The translations under genes and the position numbers were made by a program. From Sarcomyxa edulis (lineage: Eukaryota > Basidiomycota > Agaricomycetes > Agaricales > Mycenaceae), in NCBI GenBank assembly GCA_009761415.1, contig QUOL01000005.1:248001-312000 (forward strand): a stretch of 64,000 bases of DNA, given 5' to 3'. The notes beneath the pieces are model-generated. The model was not told the DNA's origin. It did no database searches and worked only from the letters and a program-made list of their open reading frames with translations. Within the stretch, counting starts at the first letter, position 1. Each line of letters starts with the position of its first letter. Below, one piece after another: positions 24,986 through 36,562 of the stretch.

Positions 24986-25180
24986 ACTAGTAGTACTTGC
25001 GAGGTATTTAGAGTGAGTAGTACGCGAATTGGAGGGTGCGCAACCGGTTTGAAGAGAAAGTACCCAAGTGTCGCCGGTCGGGGTGTCTGGGTGTACCAGA
25101 GCTAAAAGTACATGTGAAAAGACAAAGCATGACTCTCATTCGCGAGTAGATCTATAGAAATGAGTACACGTTATCCTAAA

Positions 25181-25855
25181 CTACCGTACTTTCCTTGCAA
25201 ACGCCCTCACCGGCGAACCATCGCTCCCCTCTAAATTCAGAGGAACCAAACTAACCACATATTCCCCACCATCATCACAAATCGCCTGCAAATTCGTCAA
25301 ATTCTCACAAATAACGCCTCCTGCACCAAGAATGACTTCGTGCACGCCAAAGCCTCCGGTCCCTAGAGTACTTCCATCTGGTCGTGGCGTCTCATCTGGA
25401 TTCAGAGTGTCAAAACCCACCGTCCGAATGCCGGTAGCGATTATGCGCTCAGCGGCTTCTCGCTCAAGATACGGGTGATCGTAGTACTCGGGTGTACACC
25501 ATCGCTCGGACCAACCGGTGTACAACAGTAGCACCACGCCCTGGAGCATCTGAGTCTCATATCTAACAAGATCAGCCCAAGTAATAGCTTCCCTGTGTTT
25601 CTTATGCGTGAGGTCCACGACGAGTGCAGGGCCCGTGAAGAGGGAAAGGGGGAGTTGGTCGATTGTTTTACCGTCGATGAAGAAATGAGACGGGGCGTCT
25701 ACGTGGGTGCCTGTGTGGGAGCCCATGGAGATGGCGTGTACGCTGTAGTCGTGTGTGGGGATTTGGGCGACTGGGATACTAGTGAATACTGGGTCGCCTG
25801 GGTATACTTGAATGGTTGAGTTGAGTTTGTGGGTGAGGTCGATGAAAGTAGACAT
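25181..25855 (-). CDS. cyclase-family metal hydrolase (kynurenine formamidase-like fold)
   Basis: Intronless 224-residue protein, full length for the family (PF04199 type). It starts STFIDLTHKLNSTIQVYPGDP, a typical N-terminus. The metal-binding signature SHTGTHVDAPSHF supplies His, His, Asp and His ligands. Later motifs TVGFDTLNPDE and VHEVILGAGGVICENLTNL also fit. Members hydrolyse formylkynurenine, cyclic amides or related substrates; the substrate here is unknown. It lies 195 bp upstream of the hydroxyacyl-CoA dehydrogenase on the same strand, and 907 bp from the divergent P450 fusion. No signal peptide, so presumably cytosolic. Confidence 0.92.
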   Translation of the reverse strand: MSTFIDLTHKLNSTIQVYPGDPVFTSIPVAQIPTHDYSVHAISMGSHTGTHVDAPSHFFIDGKTIDQLPLSLFTGPALVVDLTHKKHREAITWADLVRYETQMLQGVVLLLYTGWSERWCTPEYYDHPYLEREAAERIIATGIRTVGFDTLNPDETPRPDGSTLGTGGFGVHEVILGAGGVICENLTNLQAICDDGGEYVVSLVPLNLEGSDGSPVRAFARKVR

Positions 25856-26762
25856 TCTGGTGATCCTAGACTTTCAGAGAACTTTTTTGGTATTGCTACA
25901 GAGCTGGAGCGGGAGGGAGAGTTTTTGGCTGAGGATTCAGGAAATCCAATGAGGAGGTATACATTCCTCATTCATCGTTAGGACAATTCGAGAAGATTTG
26001 GGTTCCGTACCTCGCTATTTCCGCCAAGTTTTTCGCCACTTTTCGCGTGTAACGTTCGAGTAGTCCTTCGTGTTTCTGAATCCTGTTTGAATATGGTTGG
26101 AATGGCAACCTCGCGATAAAGCAAGTCTCGACTTTTGGATAGTTGTCCTCGATGCACGTCGGAGGAAAGACGACCGGAGGAAATGCATACGACCTACCGG
26201 TAGTCGGGTATTGCCTTTGACCGGCCCCGAAGATTAGACGACGCCGACCTGCCCGATCACTGGCATGTCTTTCATCTTCAACATATTTTCAACATTAGTT
26301 CTCGTCCCGTCGTTCATCTGTATAAACCTGTAGCTCGCCTATAGGTCACCGTTGTCAACTCTTGTCATTTTTAGCTGATTGCCTCGTGAATTTGATCCAA
26401 AGATGGCCTTGACGCGTCAAATGGAACTTCGAAACTTGGAGGCGGGGGGGACCACCAATCGAACACGGCTCGCATCCTTCGCCGTCGTGCTTTTCTCGTC
26501 CATCTGATTGGCGCTCAATCCACTTTTCGACAAAAAGTCTGGGTGGAAATCTCCGATCGAAAACTTACGGTTACATTGCCGGTTCTCAATAGATCTTATC
26601 GTCTCCTGCCAGTGCTGCGTCGTACTTTACTCCTCCAATCTCGTCAAGTCTCCACCGAACAGTACGTCTTTGATGACATCTCGGCCCCCGTCCCCGAGGC
26701 TAACTGTGCTATAAGTACTGGGATAACGACATTCAACCACTTGTTTCATCTTCACTCATACA
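25856..26762. promoter_or_regulatory. divergent promoter region, cyclase-family gene / P450 fusion
   Basis: This 907-bp gap separates two divergent start codons and holds no supportable gene. A TATAAG box at 26710-26715 lies 48 nt before the P450 start and is followed by a pyrimidine-rich initiator-like stretch. A further TATAAA at about 26320 may serve another start. The long region leaves room for regulation of both genes. Confidence 0.5.
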
Positions 26763-29700
26763 ATGTCCCATCCGATTCCTCAACCGCCTAGCATCCCTTT
26801 CCTCGGCAATGTCACCAGCCTTGACAAGGAGGTCCCCCTCCGCTCCTTCCTTCTTCTCAGTGAAGAATATGGCGAAATCTATCAACTCAATCTGCTCGGT
26901 ATTTTCATCCCAGATTGTTCCTCTGGATATCTCTGACACGTCGATACAGGCAGGATCGTTATCTCTGTGAACAGCTACGCGCTTGGAGCTGAAGTGTCAG
27001 ATGACAAGAGGTTCAAGAAAGCCATAGGAAACTCCCTTCTACAAGTCAGGAACCTCATCAGCGATGGTCTATTTACAGTGAGCGTAGACCCACTTTGATT
27101 CCACCAGGTTCTAATCATCATTGATCCAACAGGCTTACAATGAGGAGCCGAACTGGGCTGTTGCGCGTAAGATAGGGTCTATTCGGTTGTTCGCAGCTGA
27201 CTGCTGATTATCTCCATATCCGAAGATCGCCTACTAATACCCGCCTTCGGCACTGTTGCTATTCATGGAATGCTCGAAGATATGAGAGATATCTCAGACC
27301 AGCTGATGCTGAAATGGGCTAGGTGGGTTCGGCTGTATGTATATTGAGTGCAATTGACGAACTGAACGTCGTACAGATTCGGTCCTGAGCATATCATAGA
27401 CCCCACTGATGACTTTACGAGAGTGGCACTAGATACCCTTGCATATTGTGCCATGTCGTACAGGTATGGTCTTCCCCGTTATGATCTGATCTCGTACTTA
27501 TCCAACATTTCTCTTCTCGAAAGGTTGAACTCTTTCTACAGTGTATGTCATCCTTGGATTCGAGATGACTTGTACCCTGAGCCTAATCTGATTTTGTTCG
27601 ATATCAGGAACAACCACCCGCATTCGCCCAGTCCATGGTGGACTTCCTAAAGGTGCGGTGGAATGCTCTCGCTGGAATGCGTGTCCGACTAACATGTATC
27701 CATCCTCAGGAATGCTTCGCTCGCTCGACTCGTCCAAATATCGTCCAGGCCATGATGCCCAGTGCCACAGCCAAATATCAAGACGATATCAAGCTCATGA
27801 GAGATTTGGCAGACAAAAGTCAGCAGCAACATCCACATGAGTACTAATTAAGCGTGTTTATCTGATACTTCCTTTCCAGTGGTGTCGGATCGTAGGGCAC
27901 ATCCGACTACGAAGAAAGATCTTCTGAACTCGATGTTGAACGGGAAAGACCCAAAGACGGGCGAGAGCTTGTCGGACGCTAATATCAGTAATAATGTAAG
28001 TGTCTTTCTCACTCATTGACGATTACATCTTATTGACAGAGTTGATTATCGCAATAGCTTCTGACATTCCTAATCGCAGGTAAAGTTACATCCATTCAAA
28101 CCAACAATAAGTCAAATTAACATTCATGCATTGCGATATAGGACATGAGACGTCTTCAGGTTCACACTTCTTGTCACATTTCGATTGGCTGGCTCTACTG
28201 ACACTCACTCCTCACTAGGCACGCTATCATTCGTAGTATATTATCTCCTCAAAAATCCAGAGACCATGAGCAAACTCCGAGCTGAGATCGATGAAGTCTT
28301 GGGTGACAGACCCGTCCAATACGAAGATCTCAGCAAATTGCAATATCTCAACGGTCAGTCGTCTCTCACCTCGTTATTAACGTCTCTCACTCACAGATAA
28401 TATGACCATGCAGCGGTGCTACGAGAGACGCTCCGTCTAGCAGCTACGGCTCCTGCTCGTTCAGTCCAGCCTCTCGAGGACACCACTCTGGGCAATGGAA
28501 AGTATGCCGTCAAGACGACTGATGTCATCTTGATACAGACATGGCCGATTCATAGAGATCCTGCCGTCTGGGGCGAAGATGTACGTATTCGTTTATTCGT
28601 CTCTTGAGTGTCTTGTCATCTCATTGATCATCTCCATTGCAGGCCGATGTATTTCGTCCTGAGAGAATGTTGGACGAAAACTTCAAGGCTTTGCCTGTAC
28701 GTCCTATCCATTCTTGCCATCCCTTCGAGACGCGAAATTAACTTAGATCCATATTGCCCTTGTAGCCCAACGCTTGGCAACCGGTACGCACTATCAACAA
28801 TGTCTGATCGAAACTTTCTTTTTTCTTAATGACTATGCTGCAGTTCGGTTACGGTCTACGAGGATGTATAGGTCGACCATTCGCATGGCAGGAGATGCAA
28901 CTCATCCTCGCGACCATCATGCAACGATTCGATCTCTTACTTGCAGACCCTTCGTACACCCTTGATATCCAGCAGGCGTTGACAGTCAAACCTAAGGGTT
29001 TCTTTATCCGGGCCACTCCCAGGGCGCGCGAGAAGGACAATAGGTTCTATGCTACGCCATCCTCAGGGTTAATGCAAGCTCGGGACACTTCCGCTCCTTC
29101 CACTTCCGCTACGCCTTCTGCACCTAGCGTTGGTACTGGACAACCTCTGTATGTACTCTATGGTAGCAACACGGGAACATCGGAGTCGTTCGCCCAGAGG
29201 ATCGTTAGTGATGCTCCAACTCACGGTACGTCAGATTGTCTTTCCTACGTTTGTTGTTTTGTTGAATGTTTATGGTAGGTTTCCGTGGTGTTCTCGGTAC
29301 CTTGGATTCTGCCGAAGGGCATATACCGACTGATGGTCCAGTTATCATTGTCACCGCATCATTCGAAGGTTCGAACCCATTTCTTTCCGTTGAACAAAAC
29401 AATTGTTAATCAGGGATGACATTACAGGAGAACCAGCCGACAATGCCGCGCATTTCATCCATTGGTTGGAGACCTTACAAGGCAACGAATTAGAAGGTGT
29501 CGAATACGCCGTCTTTGGATGCGGGAATCACGACTGGGTCCAGACCTTCCAACGTATCCCAACGTTATGTGACGATCTCTTCGAAAAAAGAGGCGGGAAA
29601 CGCCTCTTGCCTCGTGGCGTAGGTGATGCGGGGTCTGGAGATTTCTTCCAGGTCTTCGATGAGTATGAGACCCAGCTATGGGAGACGTTGTGTAAGGTGC

Positions 29701-31314
29701 GGTGGTTTGCCATATATTCTCCATCGAGAGATGCTGATGATTAATTTCGTTCTTGTTCTTGTCCAGAAATACGAGAGCTCGCGGTCTGACGCCACGGACT
29801 CTGGTTTCGCAGTCAAGACGGTCGATCCTGGAACCCAACGAGCAACGACGCTCCGTCAGCCTGATGCGGCTTTGGGGCGCGTTGTGGAGAATCGCCTTCT
29901 CACCAAACCAGGAGCTCCCATGAAAAGACACATAGGTATAGTCATCGAGCATATCAAAGTGACACAATCTCAATCCTTTGACATCTAGAATTCGAGCTTC
30001 CGGAGGGAATGACATACCGTGCTGGGGACTACCTTGCTATGTTCGTATTGAACCACTTCCGGTCAACGTTTTCTTCGTCTAACGTGCACGTATATAATTC
30101 TAGCTTGCCTCACAATCCACCCCGCGATGTTCACCGCGTATTGGCCCACTTCAGTCTGTCGAAGGAGCAACAGGTGAATCATTTTCTGGACGCTATTGCA
30201 GTATATAAATGCTCATGGGGTTGCTACTAGATCGTTGTGTCCTCCGTTGGTCCTACATCTTTCCCAGTCGACAAGCCCGTGACGCTGTCCGAAATCCTGG
30301 GTGGATATGTCGAGTTATCCCAGCCTGCCACCACACGCGATCTTCGTGTTCTAGCGGATGCTGCTGCCCTGGACACAACACGCTCCGATCTCTCGTCTCT
30401 CCAATCTAACTATCCTGATTCCGTGCTCGGCAAGCGATTGAGCGTCTTAGATATCTTGGAGAAATACCCAGATATCAAAGTATCCTTGACGTCGTTCCTC
30501 CAGATGCTTCCTCCCATGCGTGTAAGACAATATTCGATCTCGTCTTCCCCTCTCTGGAATCCACAGCATGTCACGCTCACACTCGGTGTCATCGAAGCTC
30601 CATCCATCTCTGGAGTCACCAGTTTGTTCTTGGGTGTGGCTTCCAACTATCTGAAAGGCCTGTTACCCGGAGACCGTGTGCAGATGGCTGTAAGACCGTC
30701 AGGCGCGAACTTCCATCCTCCAGCAGATCCTATGACGCCTGTCGTGATGTTCTGTGCGGGATCTGGATTGGCTCCAATGCGTGGATTCATGCAAGAGAGG
30801 GCTGCCCAGAAACAGTCAGGTCGGGAGGTCGCTACAATGCTGCTATTCTACGGGTGTCGATCCCCGGAAGAGGATTATCTCTACAGCGATAGCGATCTCA
30901 AAGAGTGGGTTGAAATGGGCGTCGTTGATGTTCGGCCTGCGTTCTCGAGATCGGTCGACGACTCGAAGGGGTGCAAATATGTTCAGGAGTGAGCACTTGT
31001 TTTACTTGTGGTCTCTCATTCCTCTTTGCTTACGATTCGATTCCAGTCGGATTTGGCACGATCAGGACGCAATTCACAAAGCCTATGCTGACAATGCCAA
31101 GGTGAGTGTTCAATGGATCTTACGCGTTGGTGGCAATGTCTGAACTCAGTTCCTACAGTTCTTTGCCTGTGGTTCAGGGGTCGTCGCGAAAGGGATCAAA
31201 TCCAAGCTCATCGAACTTCTACACAGCGTATTCCCAGAAGAAGATGATGCAGAGGTACTCGCAAAATTCGAGAGGATCACCAAGGGGAGATATGTTGCGG
31301 ACGTGTTTGATTGA
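26763..31314 (+). CDS. self-sufficient cytochrome P450:CPR fusion (CYP505 / P450foxy type)
   Basis: One polypeptide of about 1050 residues joins a fatty-acid hydroxylase P450 to its diflavin reductase, as in bacterial BM3 and fungal P450foxy. The start is MSHPIPQPPSIPFLGNVTSL, with no membrane anchor, so it is probably soluble. P450 motifs: I-helix AGHETSSG (split by an intron), ExxR in RETLRLA, haem loop FGYGLRGCIGRPFA. After a Ser/Thr/Pro linker the FMN domain starts LYVLYGSNTGTSESFAQRI and includes GCGNHDW. The FAD part has VRQYSISSSP, the NADPH site CAGSGLAPMRGF, and the C-terminus is GRYVADVFD. More than 15 short introns, all joining in frame. Relatives hydroxylate fatty acids at sub-terminal positions using NADPH. 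Confidence 0.94.
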
Positions 31315-31688
31315 TTGTGATATGCATGCATGGTCCTTGGGTTTGCCTGGATATGGGGAGTTAGAACATCTAAATTATGAAGAAACATTAATTCGAATGA
31401 TTATTTCGCGATTGCGCATACCTTGAACGCGTCTGCCAAGCGTTTACCGAAGCGCCTTGGCTCGGGAGGTCATCTTTCTGACCAATCCTGGATGGCGTGA
31501 CCACGCGTTGTTCTCGACCAGCTTCAAGTACATACAGTGTATGATACAGTGTTCCCGTGCACGCGGTGAGTTTCCTTTCAGATTTGAATCCTCTCACATC
31601 CGTTGTACTTCCATAGATTCGTACTCAGGTCCTACGCTTGATTCACCGCGTCGTCGGGGATTGCTGACATATCAGACTCTGCAGAGTC

Positions 31689-31691
31689 AAT
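31689..31691. repeat. target-site duplication AAT, left
   Basis: AAT directly precedes the left inverted repeat and is matched by AAT at 36579-36581. Three-base duplications are the mark of PIF/Harbinger insertion. Confidence 0.75.
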
Positions 31692-31707
31692 GGACGACTT
31701 CCCGCAG
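31692..31707 (+). repeat. left terminal inverted repeat of the Harbinger element
   Basis: GGACGACTTCCCGCAG, identical to the reverse complement of 36563-36578. Weaker similarity (TTTCTAAAC against TTTCCTAAAC) continues inward once the nested insertion is ignored. Confidence 0.88.
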
Positions 31708-32435
31708 GATTTAGAACGCTTTCTAAACCTAAATAAACCTAAATCTCGTCCCAAATTGGACATGCCGAGTTTCCGAGATTGAGGCACTGATGGATTTTGT
31801 ACTCCGACTCACTTTCGACCCAATCCTAGATTTGAGTCTGAACGAGGGGGTACCCCCCCTCGTCTAGACCTAAAATCGGTTCTAAATGAATCCTAAACAC
31901 ATTTCATCGTCCGCGGCCATGCTTTTCGATCTCATTTATTGACGCGAGCTCAGTGCGCCCTCTCACTTAAACCAAAATACATACATTTTCACCTGTTTTC
32001 ACCTGCCGAATTGTCATTTGGGCATGTGCACCGAATACTAGGATCTCCAGAGTGACATTAAGTTGCTCGTTCATCGAGTTTGCCCCCTGGATAGTCATCA
32101 TAGGCCCAACCTACGACAATTCATAGCAAGATACCTCAGAACAACGCTCAGACATGTATCCATGTGCCCGGAATCCTTGTTTCTTTGTCTGGTAGGCTGA
32201 ACCTCGCCTCCGACCTTGGTGATAGCTGAAATACTCGTGAGTCATCTTCGTTCTTGGCAAATTTGTCTTACAATGTCTTGTTGCAGAATACAATGTTCTT
32301 TGACCGAGGATGCAACACGGTCATCTTTTGTCTTGCTAGACCCAGGAATGATTTAAATACGAAGGTAAGTTACTCATCTACCCCACCTCATAACTGTCTT
32401 CTCTCTTTATTCACAGATATTTTCTCTCGTGACAT

Positions 32436-34400
32436 ATGTCGGAACCTCCCTCGAACAACCAGTTGAACTACTACACCAGCGAAGACGGTCTCGACCGATT
32501 CTCTCGTTATGGAGACAAAGGTCTTTGGACACGTCTCTCCCCCCCTCCCACTCAAAGACAATTCACAGAGTCTGGTACTCCGGTATGTGCTTCTTTTTTC
32601 TATGGATGCTCTCGTGATTAATCAACTTGTGTAGTATGGTTCGCAGCTTCCTAGCTTCCGCGAAGCCTTCCCGAACAGTGGCTACACCTCGAGTTATACT
32701 CTGGTAAGCTTGACGAAACACGTTTAAGCTTGTAACCCATTTTGTTAACAATGAATACAGAATCCGGCGTCATTTGAGGGTCCTCCCACCACTCCGTATC
32801 CAGTCAATGCTCCGTCTATGGTATGTCTTCCATTATTCTCGTATGATCATAAGCTCAAACTAGCATTGCCAGTCTCAGAGAATGCCTCCTCCGGGTGGCC
32901 CTTCGGGAGAGCCATATCCCCTGACTGCGACCTCGTCAATGATCCCCATCGATCCCGCACTCATACCTCTTCCCGATGACGACGACGACAACTTACTACC
33001 ACAGCCAAAGAAGAAGAAACGATCTACTTCCAAGCGCCGTGCTACTGCGGCTGAGAAGGGCAAGGGCAAGCAGGTTTCAGTATCTGATGAGGTCTCGAAG
33101 GTTTCCAAGAGAGCCGCCTCTTCCTCTGCTGCACAGAGCGAGTCTAAGCGGCAGAAGGGACGTGCTATAGGTGCAGGTAACTACAGCATGAAAGATGTCG
33201 ATGCACTGCTCGACATCCTTGCCCGTACTTTGCCTATGGGAGGGAAAGGGTGGAACTCTGCCACTGATGAATTCAACGAATGGGCTGAAGAAAACGAGCG
33301 GCCAAGTCGGTCGTCTAAATCTCTCGAGCTGAAGTACAAGCAGGTATGAATAACTTATTAACCTCTCTCTCTCCTCGCTAACATTTCATAAGTTTGTCAA
33401 GCAAACCAAACCCACCGGAGATGCATACTGCCCCCCTCACATCGAACGCGCTCATGCCATCGAAAGGGCCATGAACGAGAAGGCTGGGTCCCGAGATCTC
33501 GACGATGAGGATATCATTGATATCAGCAGCGACGAATCTCGCTCTCCCAGTCCTGCCGCTGCACGCAGACCGAAGAAGATTGTAGTCAAAGCTGAGCAGC
33601 CCGAACCCGACCTATCTGGTCCTATTGCACGTCGTCCAGCTTCCGACCGTCTTTCAACTGCCCCACGAACTTCTCGTACCACCCGCAATGCCAGCCAAGA
33701 CTTTCTTGCTCAGATTACTACAGCATTAGATCCCGCAACCTCTGCTGCCCGAGGAGAGGAACGTTCCACCCGTTCTCTCCAGACTACTCAGATCTTCACT
33801 CTCACCAGTCAACTTCGTGATACACAATCCATGCTCGAAACTCTACGCAACCGCCTTGCCGAGACAGACCGAGAACGTCAGACAGCTGAACGACGCGCCG
33901 ATCGCGCTGAGCTCATGAGCATGATGTCTCAGTCCCAGTCTCGTCACTCTCGTGGCCGTAATCATAGCCGCAGCCACAGTCCTGTACGGCGTGGCCGTCG
34001 AGATAGGAATCAAGCTCACGCTGAGCCTCGTAATCGCCGGTACCGCCAAGATGTTCTGTATGCAGACGGAGGCCAGGCAACCCTCTCGTGGGGACCTGAG
34101 GATTCTCCACCACTTCGGGAAGACTCTCCTGGCACTCGTCGTTGGACTTACGAGATGCCCTTGTCAAGCTCTCCAGAGCAGGCTGAGCAGCACTCTCTTG
34201 TCAATCATCATGACACCTTCCGCCGTCCCAGTCCCTTCAGATCCACTTCCACTGTTCCACCTCGTCATCAGACTCGGGCATTCACCTTGCAGGCCATGAT
34301 AACACCTATTGCAGTAATAAGTATCAGAACTTGTTTCACACATCAATCGGAAGGCAAGGGCATACCTGTAGGGCTGAACGCAAAGACCGAGCTTACATAA
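32436..34400 (+). CDS. Harbinger-associated Myb/SANT-like DNA-binding protein (C-terminus replaced)
   Basis: Start MSEPPSNNQLNYYTSEDGLD at 32436, then three short exons and a longer one. A basic nuclear-localisation-like run (KKKKRSTSKRRA) precedes a SANT/Myb-like domain: YSMKDVDALLDILARTLPMG, GKGWNSATDEFNEWAEENER, SLELKYKQ, and after an intron FVKQTKPTGDAYCPPHIERA. Then come acidic and Ser-rich segments, a coiled coil (LTSQLRDTQSMLETLRNRLA) and an RS-like stretch (RHSRGRNHSRSHSPVRRGRR). In PIF/Harbinger elements this partner binds DNA and helps bring transposase to the ends. From about 34285 the frame runs antisense through transposase sequence, so the last ~38 residues are not native. All exons join in frame. 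Confidence 0.8.
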
Positions 34401-35122
34401 TGCGCATGCAACCATCCGTTGAACGTCGCGTTCTCGATCTCTTGATCTGTAGATGTTTGAACGAGCAAATTGAGCCCATCCATTGACCCAAATGCACCGG
34501 TCAGCAGGGGGTGACGAGCAACAATGAGGTCATTCCATTCTTCGAAATCATCACCCACTGGCCATTGGACACGCGCGTCTTCCATTCCTCGGAGAGTTGT
34601 GAGGAGAATGGTCAGGGAAAAATTGATGTAACGCGAGACCGTAGTTGGGATAAGAGCAAATATCTGCATCAGACTGACATCAAGCATGGTAGACGTGAGA
34701 AAGTGAAGGACGAGGCCAAGAGCTCCAGCTGCATCAAGGGAGCGACGGAAAGCACGAGGAACAGATAACTCGGATACATCCTCGCGAGGAATGGGAGTTG
34801 TGTTCCACAACTCTGCGAATCCGTGGTCCAAAATCCCATGGAACGTCTCGACATCAAAGCCCATGGTTGTAATGAACGCTCGATCGTTCCGGTTCTCGTA
34901 CATAACCTGCCATGGCGTAGCGCGTCGGGGGTTTGGCAAGAGATCAGGACGCGTCAAGTAGGTACGACGTTGGAGTCTTCTTTCTGCCCGTAGTCTTCGT
35001 GATTCTTCAGCTCCATACCATATCAATGCTGCACCTAGAGCAGTTTGCTGAACTTCTAATTCCTCGTCTTCCTCATCCTCTTCTTCCTCTGCAAGAAACA
35101 TAAGGAACTGGGCTTCTGCCAT
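34284..35122 (-). pseudogene. PIF/Harbinger DDE transposase, 3' half deleted
   Basis: Start MAEAQFLMFLAEEEEDEEDE at 35122. It contains the helix-rich N-terminus (RATPWQVMYENRNDRAFITT, FHGILDHGF) and the first catalytic block FGSMDGLNLLVQ. This is followed by ENATFNGWLHAHYVSSVFAF, typical of the DDE_Tnp_4 family. A short intron (34365-34306; GTATGC...AATAG) leads to GVIMACKVNA, where the family normally continues PGSWHDS with the second catalytic Asp. Instead the sequence switches to the antisense of the Myb gene and meets a stop. The second Asp and the Glu are missing, so the enzyme cannot be active. The break lies near 34280. Confidence 0.85.
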
Positions 35123-35508
35123 TGCGGAAAAGGAGCTCTCAAGTAATGGTTATGCTCAGAAGGATCTCGCTAGATCTTGAATTGAAAGTAACAAGGTGAG
35201 GATCGCGAGCGTGCAAACCACGCTGCGGTTTGCGATCCTAAACCTATTTATTGCGGAGTTTCAAAAATAAAAGTTTAGGAAATATTCTAGGATCCTAATG
35301 GGGACTGGCAATCGCGGTTCGGGATCCGTTCACGTTGTACTTGTTTGTACACCGGCCAACTGAGAATTCGAGGTGGTCGTGACTTTTCTCATCGCATTTC
35401 CAGTCCCCCAAGACCTTGGAAGGTTGCCGTGTCCTCCCAAATCTATTGTTATGCATGGTATATTAGTATGTATTATATTTAATGACAGTTATAACAGCCC
35501 GATTTCCA

Positions 35509-36076
35509 TCAGTATCCTGGATCAAATTCATCACTATCCATACGGTCGTCATCCAGCTCTAAGTCATCCTCGGGGTCTCCCATATCCAGATCCCAGTCGT
35601 CATCTTCTATAGAGGTAGATACCCGAGAGTTGTAACGATTGACTGCCGCTAAAAGAGCCTCGATTTTGAGATTTTTGGTCTTTGCAACTGACTTCTTCGG
35701 AATGATTGGATCGTGCCTTCTGTGCCAATCGAGTTGCAATTCGAGCTCGACATTTGTCCCAGGAGACCTCTCAATATCTGTTACATCAAGTCGGGGTGAT
35801 ACACCGTCGATCACGGCAGCAATTTTGGCTTTTTTTGCTCGGATCTTGTTCGCCTTCTCGCGATTCTTGAGGGCTGCGCCAAGGTTATGCTCAACCTGCA
35901 ATTTGCCCTAACTTCTTCGTTGTTGCTGACCACATTCGCCGGAATCTCGAGGGCACTTCATCAGGGAGAGTTGCAGGACTGCTATTTTCTTTATTTGAAG
36001 CTGAATTTCTGCCTAGGCTTGCCAGGTTTTGTATACACTGGAGCTGCTGGAGCTTGGACCTTCTTTTTGGAGGCAT
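35509..36076 (-). pseudogene. frameshifted ORF within the nested element
   Basis: It begins MPPKRRSKLQQLQCIQNLAS at 36076, a basic start followed by NKENSS. Near 35895 the frame changes, then continues LGAALKNREKANKIRAKKAK and LDWHRRHDPIIPKKSVAKTK, ending in an acidic tail (DDDWDLDMGDPEDDLELDDD). The change is either a one-base frameshift or an intron I cannot place. I do not recognise the domain; the basic start and acidic end suggest a transposon-encoded nuclear protein. No catalytic motif is visible. Confidence 0.5.
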
Positions 36077-36189
36077 TAGGGAGGAGAATAGGTAGGTATC
36101 GCGGAGGAATCAGTATCCAAACGGTGACCGAACGAGATTTCAATTCGCGTGACCAGGTCACGTTAGCGTGACATAGCCCCTAAGCTGAC

Positions 36190-36407
36190 CTTTGCCGCGT
36201 CTTCAACAAATCCTCATAGACGGGATCCACATCCCAATTTTAATACTTCAAAAATGCGATTATATTTTTTGGGAGCAGTCTCAAGAAATTGTCCGGAACA
36301 GAGTCTCTGTTATACACTTTTAAGTAGTCTAACTGGTGATAATACTGTGAGATCAGAGCAATAAGAAGTCTATCGAGAATTCTGTCCCGGACATTCTGAT
36401 AAGGCAT
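36190..36407 (-). pseudogene. degenerate ORF with an internal stop, in the nested element
   Basis: From ATG 36407 a frame reads MPYQNVRDRILDRLLIALIS, then YYHQLDYLKVYNRDSVPDNF and LPKNIIAFLKY. A TAA follows, after which the same frame continues NWDVDPVYEDLLKTRQRSA. The composition is protein-like on both sides of the stop, so it looks like a decayed coding segment of unknown family. Confidence 0.4.
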
Positions 36408-36562
36408 ATTATACCTTCCTTTTTCAGCTCAGAAAGTGATTCTGCAATGTGTCCACAAAGCTGCCATAAATGCGACCACGGAATTTCGACACTTGGTGAG
36501 CGCCACCTGAACGCGAAATTTCAAACTCCGGCAGGGAATTGCCAGTCCCCAATCCTAATTTT

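Larger units (their letters stand above)
35299..36551. mobile_element. nested 1253-bp TIR element inside the Harbinger right arm
   Basis: The segment starts TGGGGACTGGCAAT (35299-35312) and ends with its exact complement (36538-36551). It is flanked on both sides by ATCCTAA (35292-35298 and 36552-36558), a 7-bp target duplication. The GGGGACTGG word occurs again in inverse orientation at about 35400, as a subterminal repeat might. It holds decayed minus-strand ORFs and no recognisable transposase domain. A 7-8 bp duplication suggests hAT-, P- or Zisupton-like families, but the superfamily is not settled. It must be younger than the Harbinger insertion. Confidence 0.75.

Noticed and set aside
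29362..29382. GGTTCGAACCC, like a tRNA B box
   Set aside because: It falls at an exon/intron edge of the P450 reductase domain. No A box, acceptor stem or terminator-like T run is in place.
34284..34400. C-terminal tail of the Myb ORF as native protein
   Set aside because: It is exactly antisense to the transposase exons (NGWLHAHYV region and GVIMACK), so it is read-through after the deletion.
35887..36171. Plus-strand hydrophobic ORF
   Set aside because: It is the shadow of the basic minus-strand ORF starting at 36076 in the nested element.
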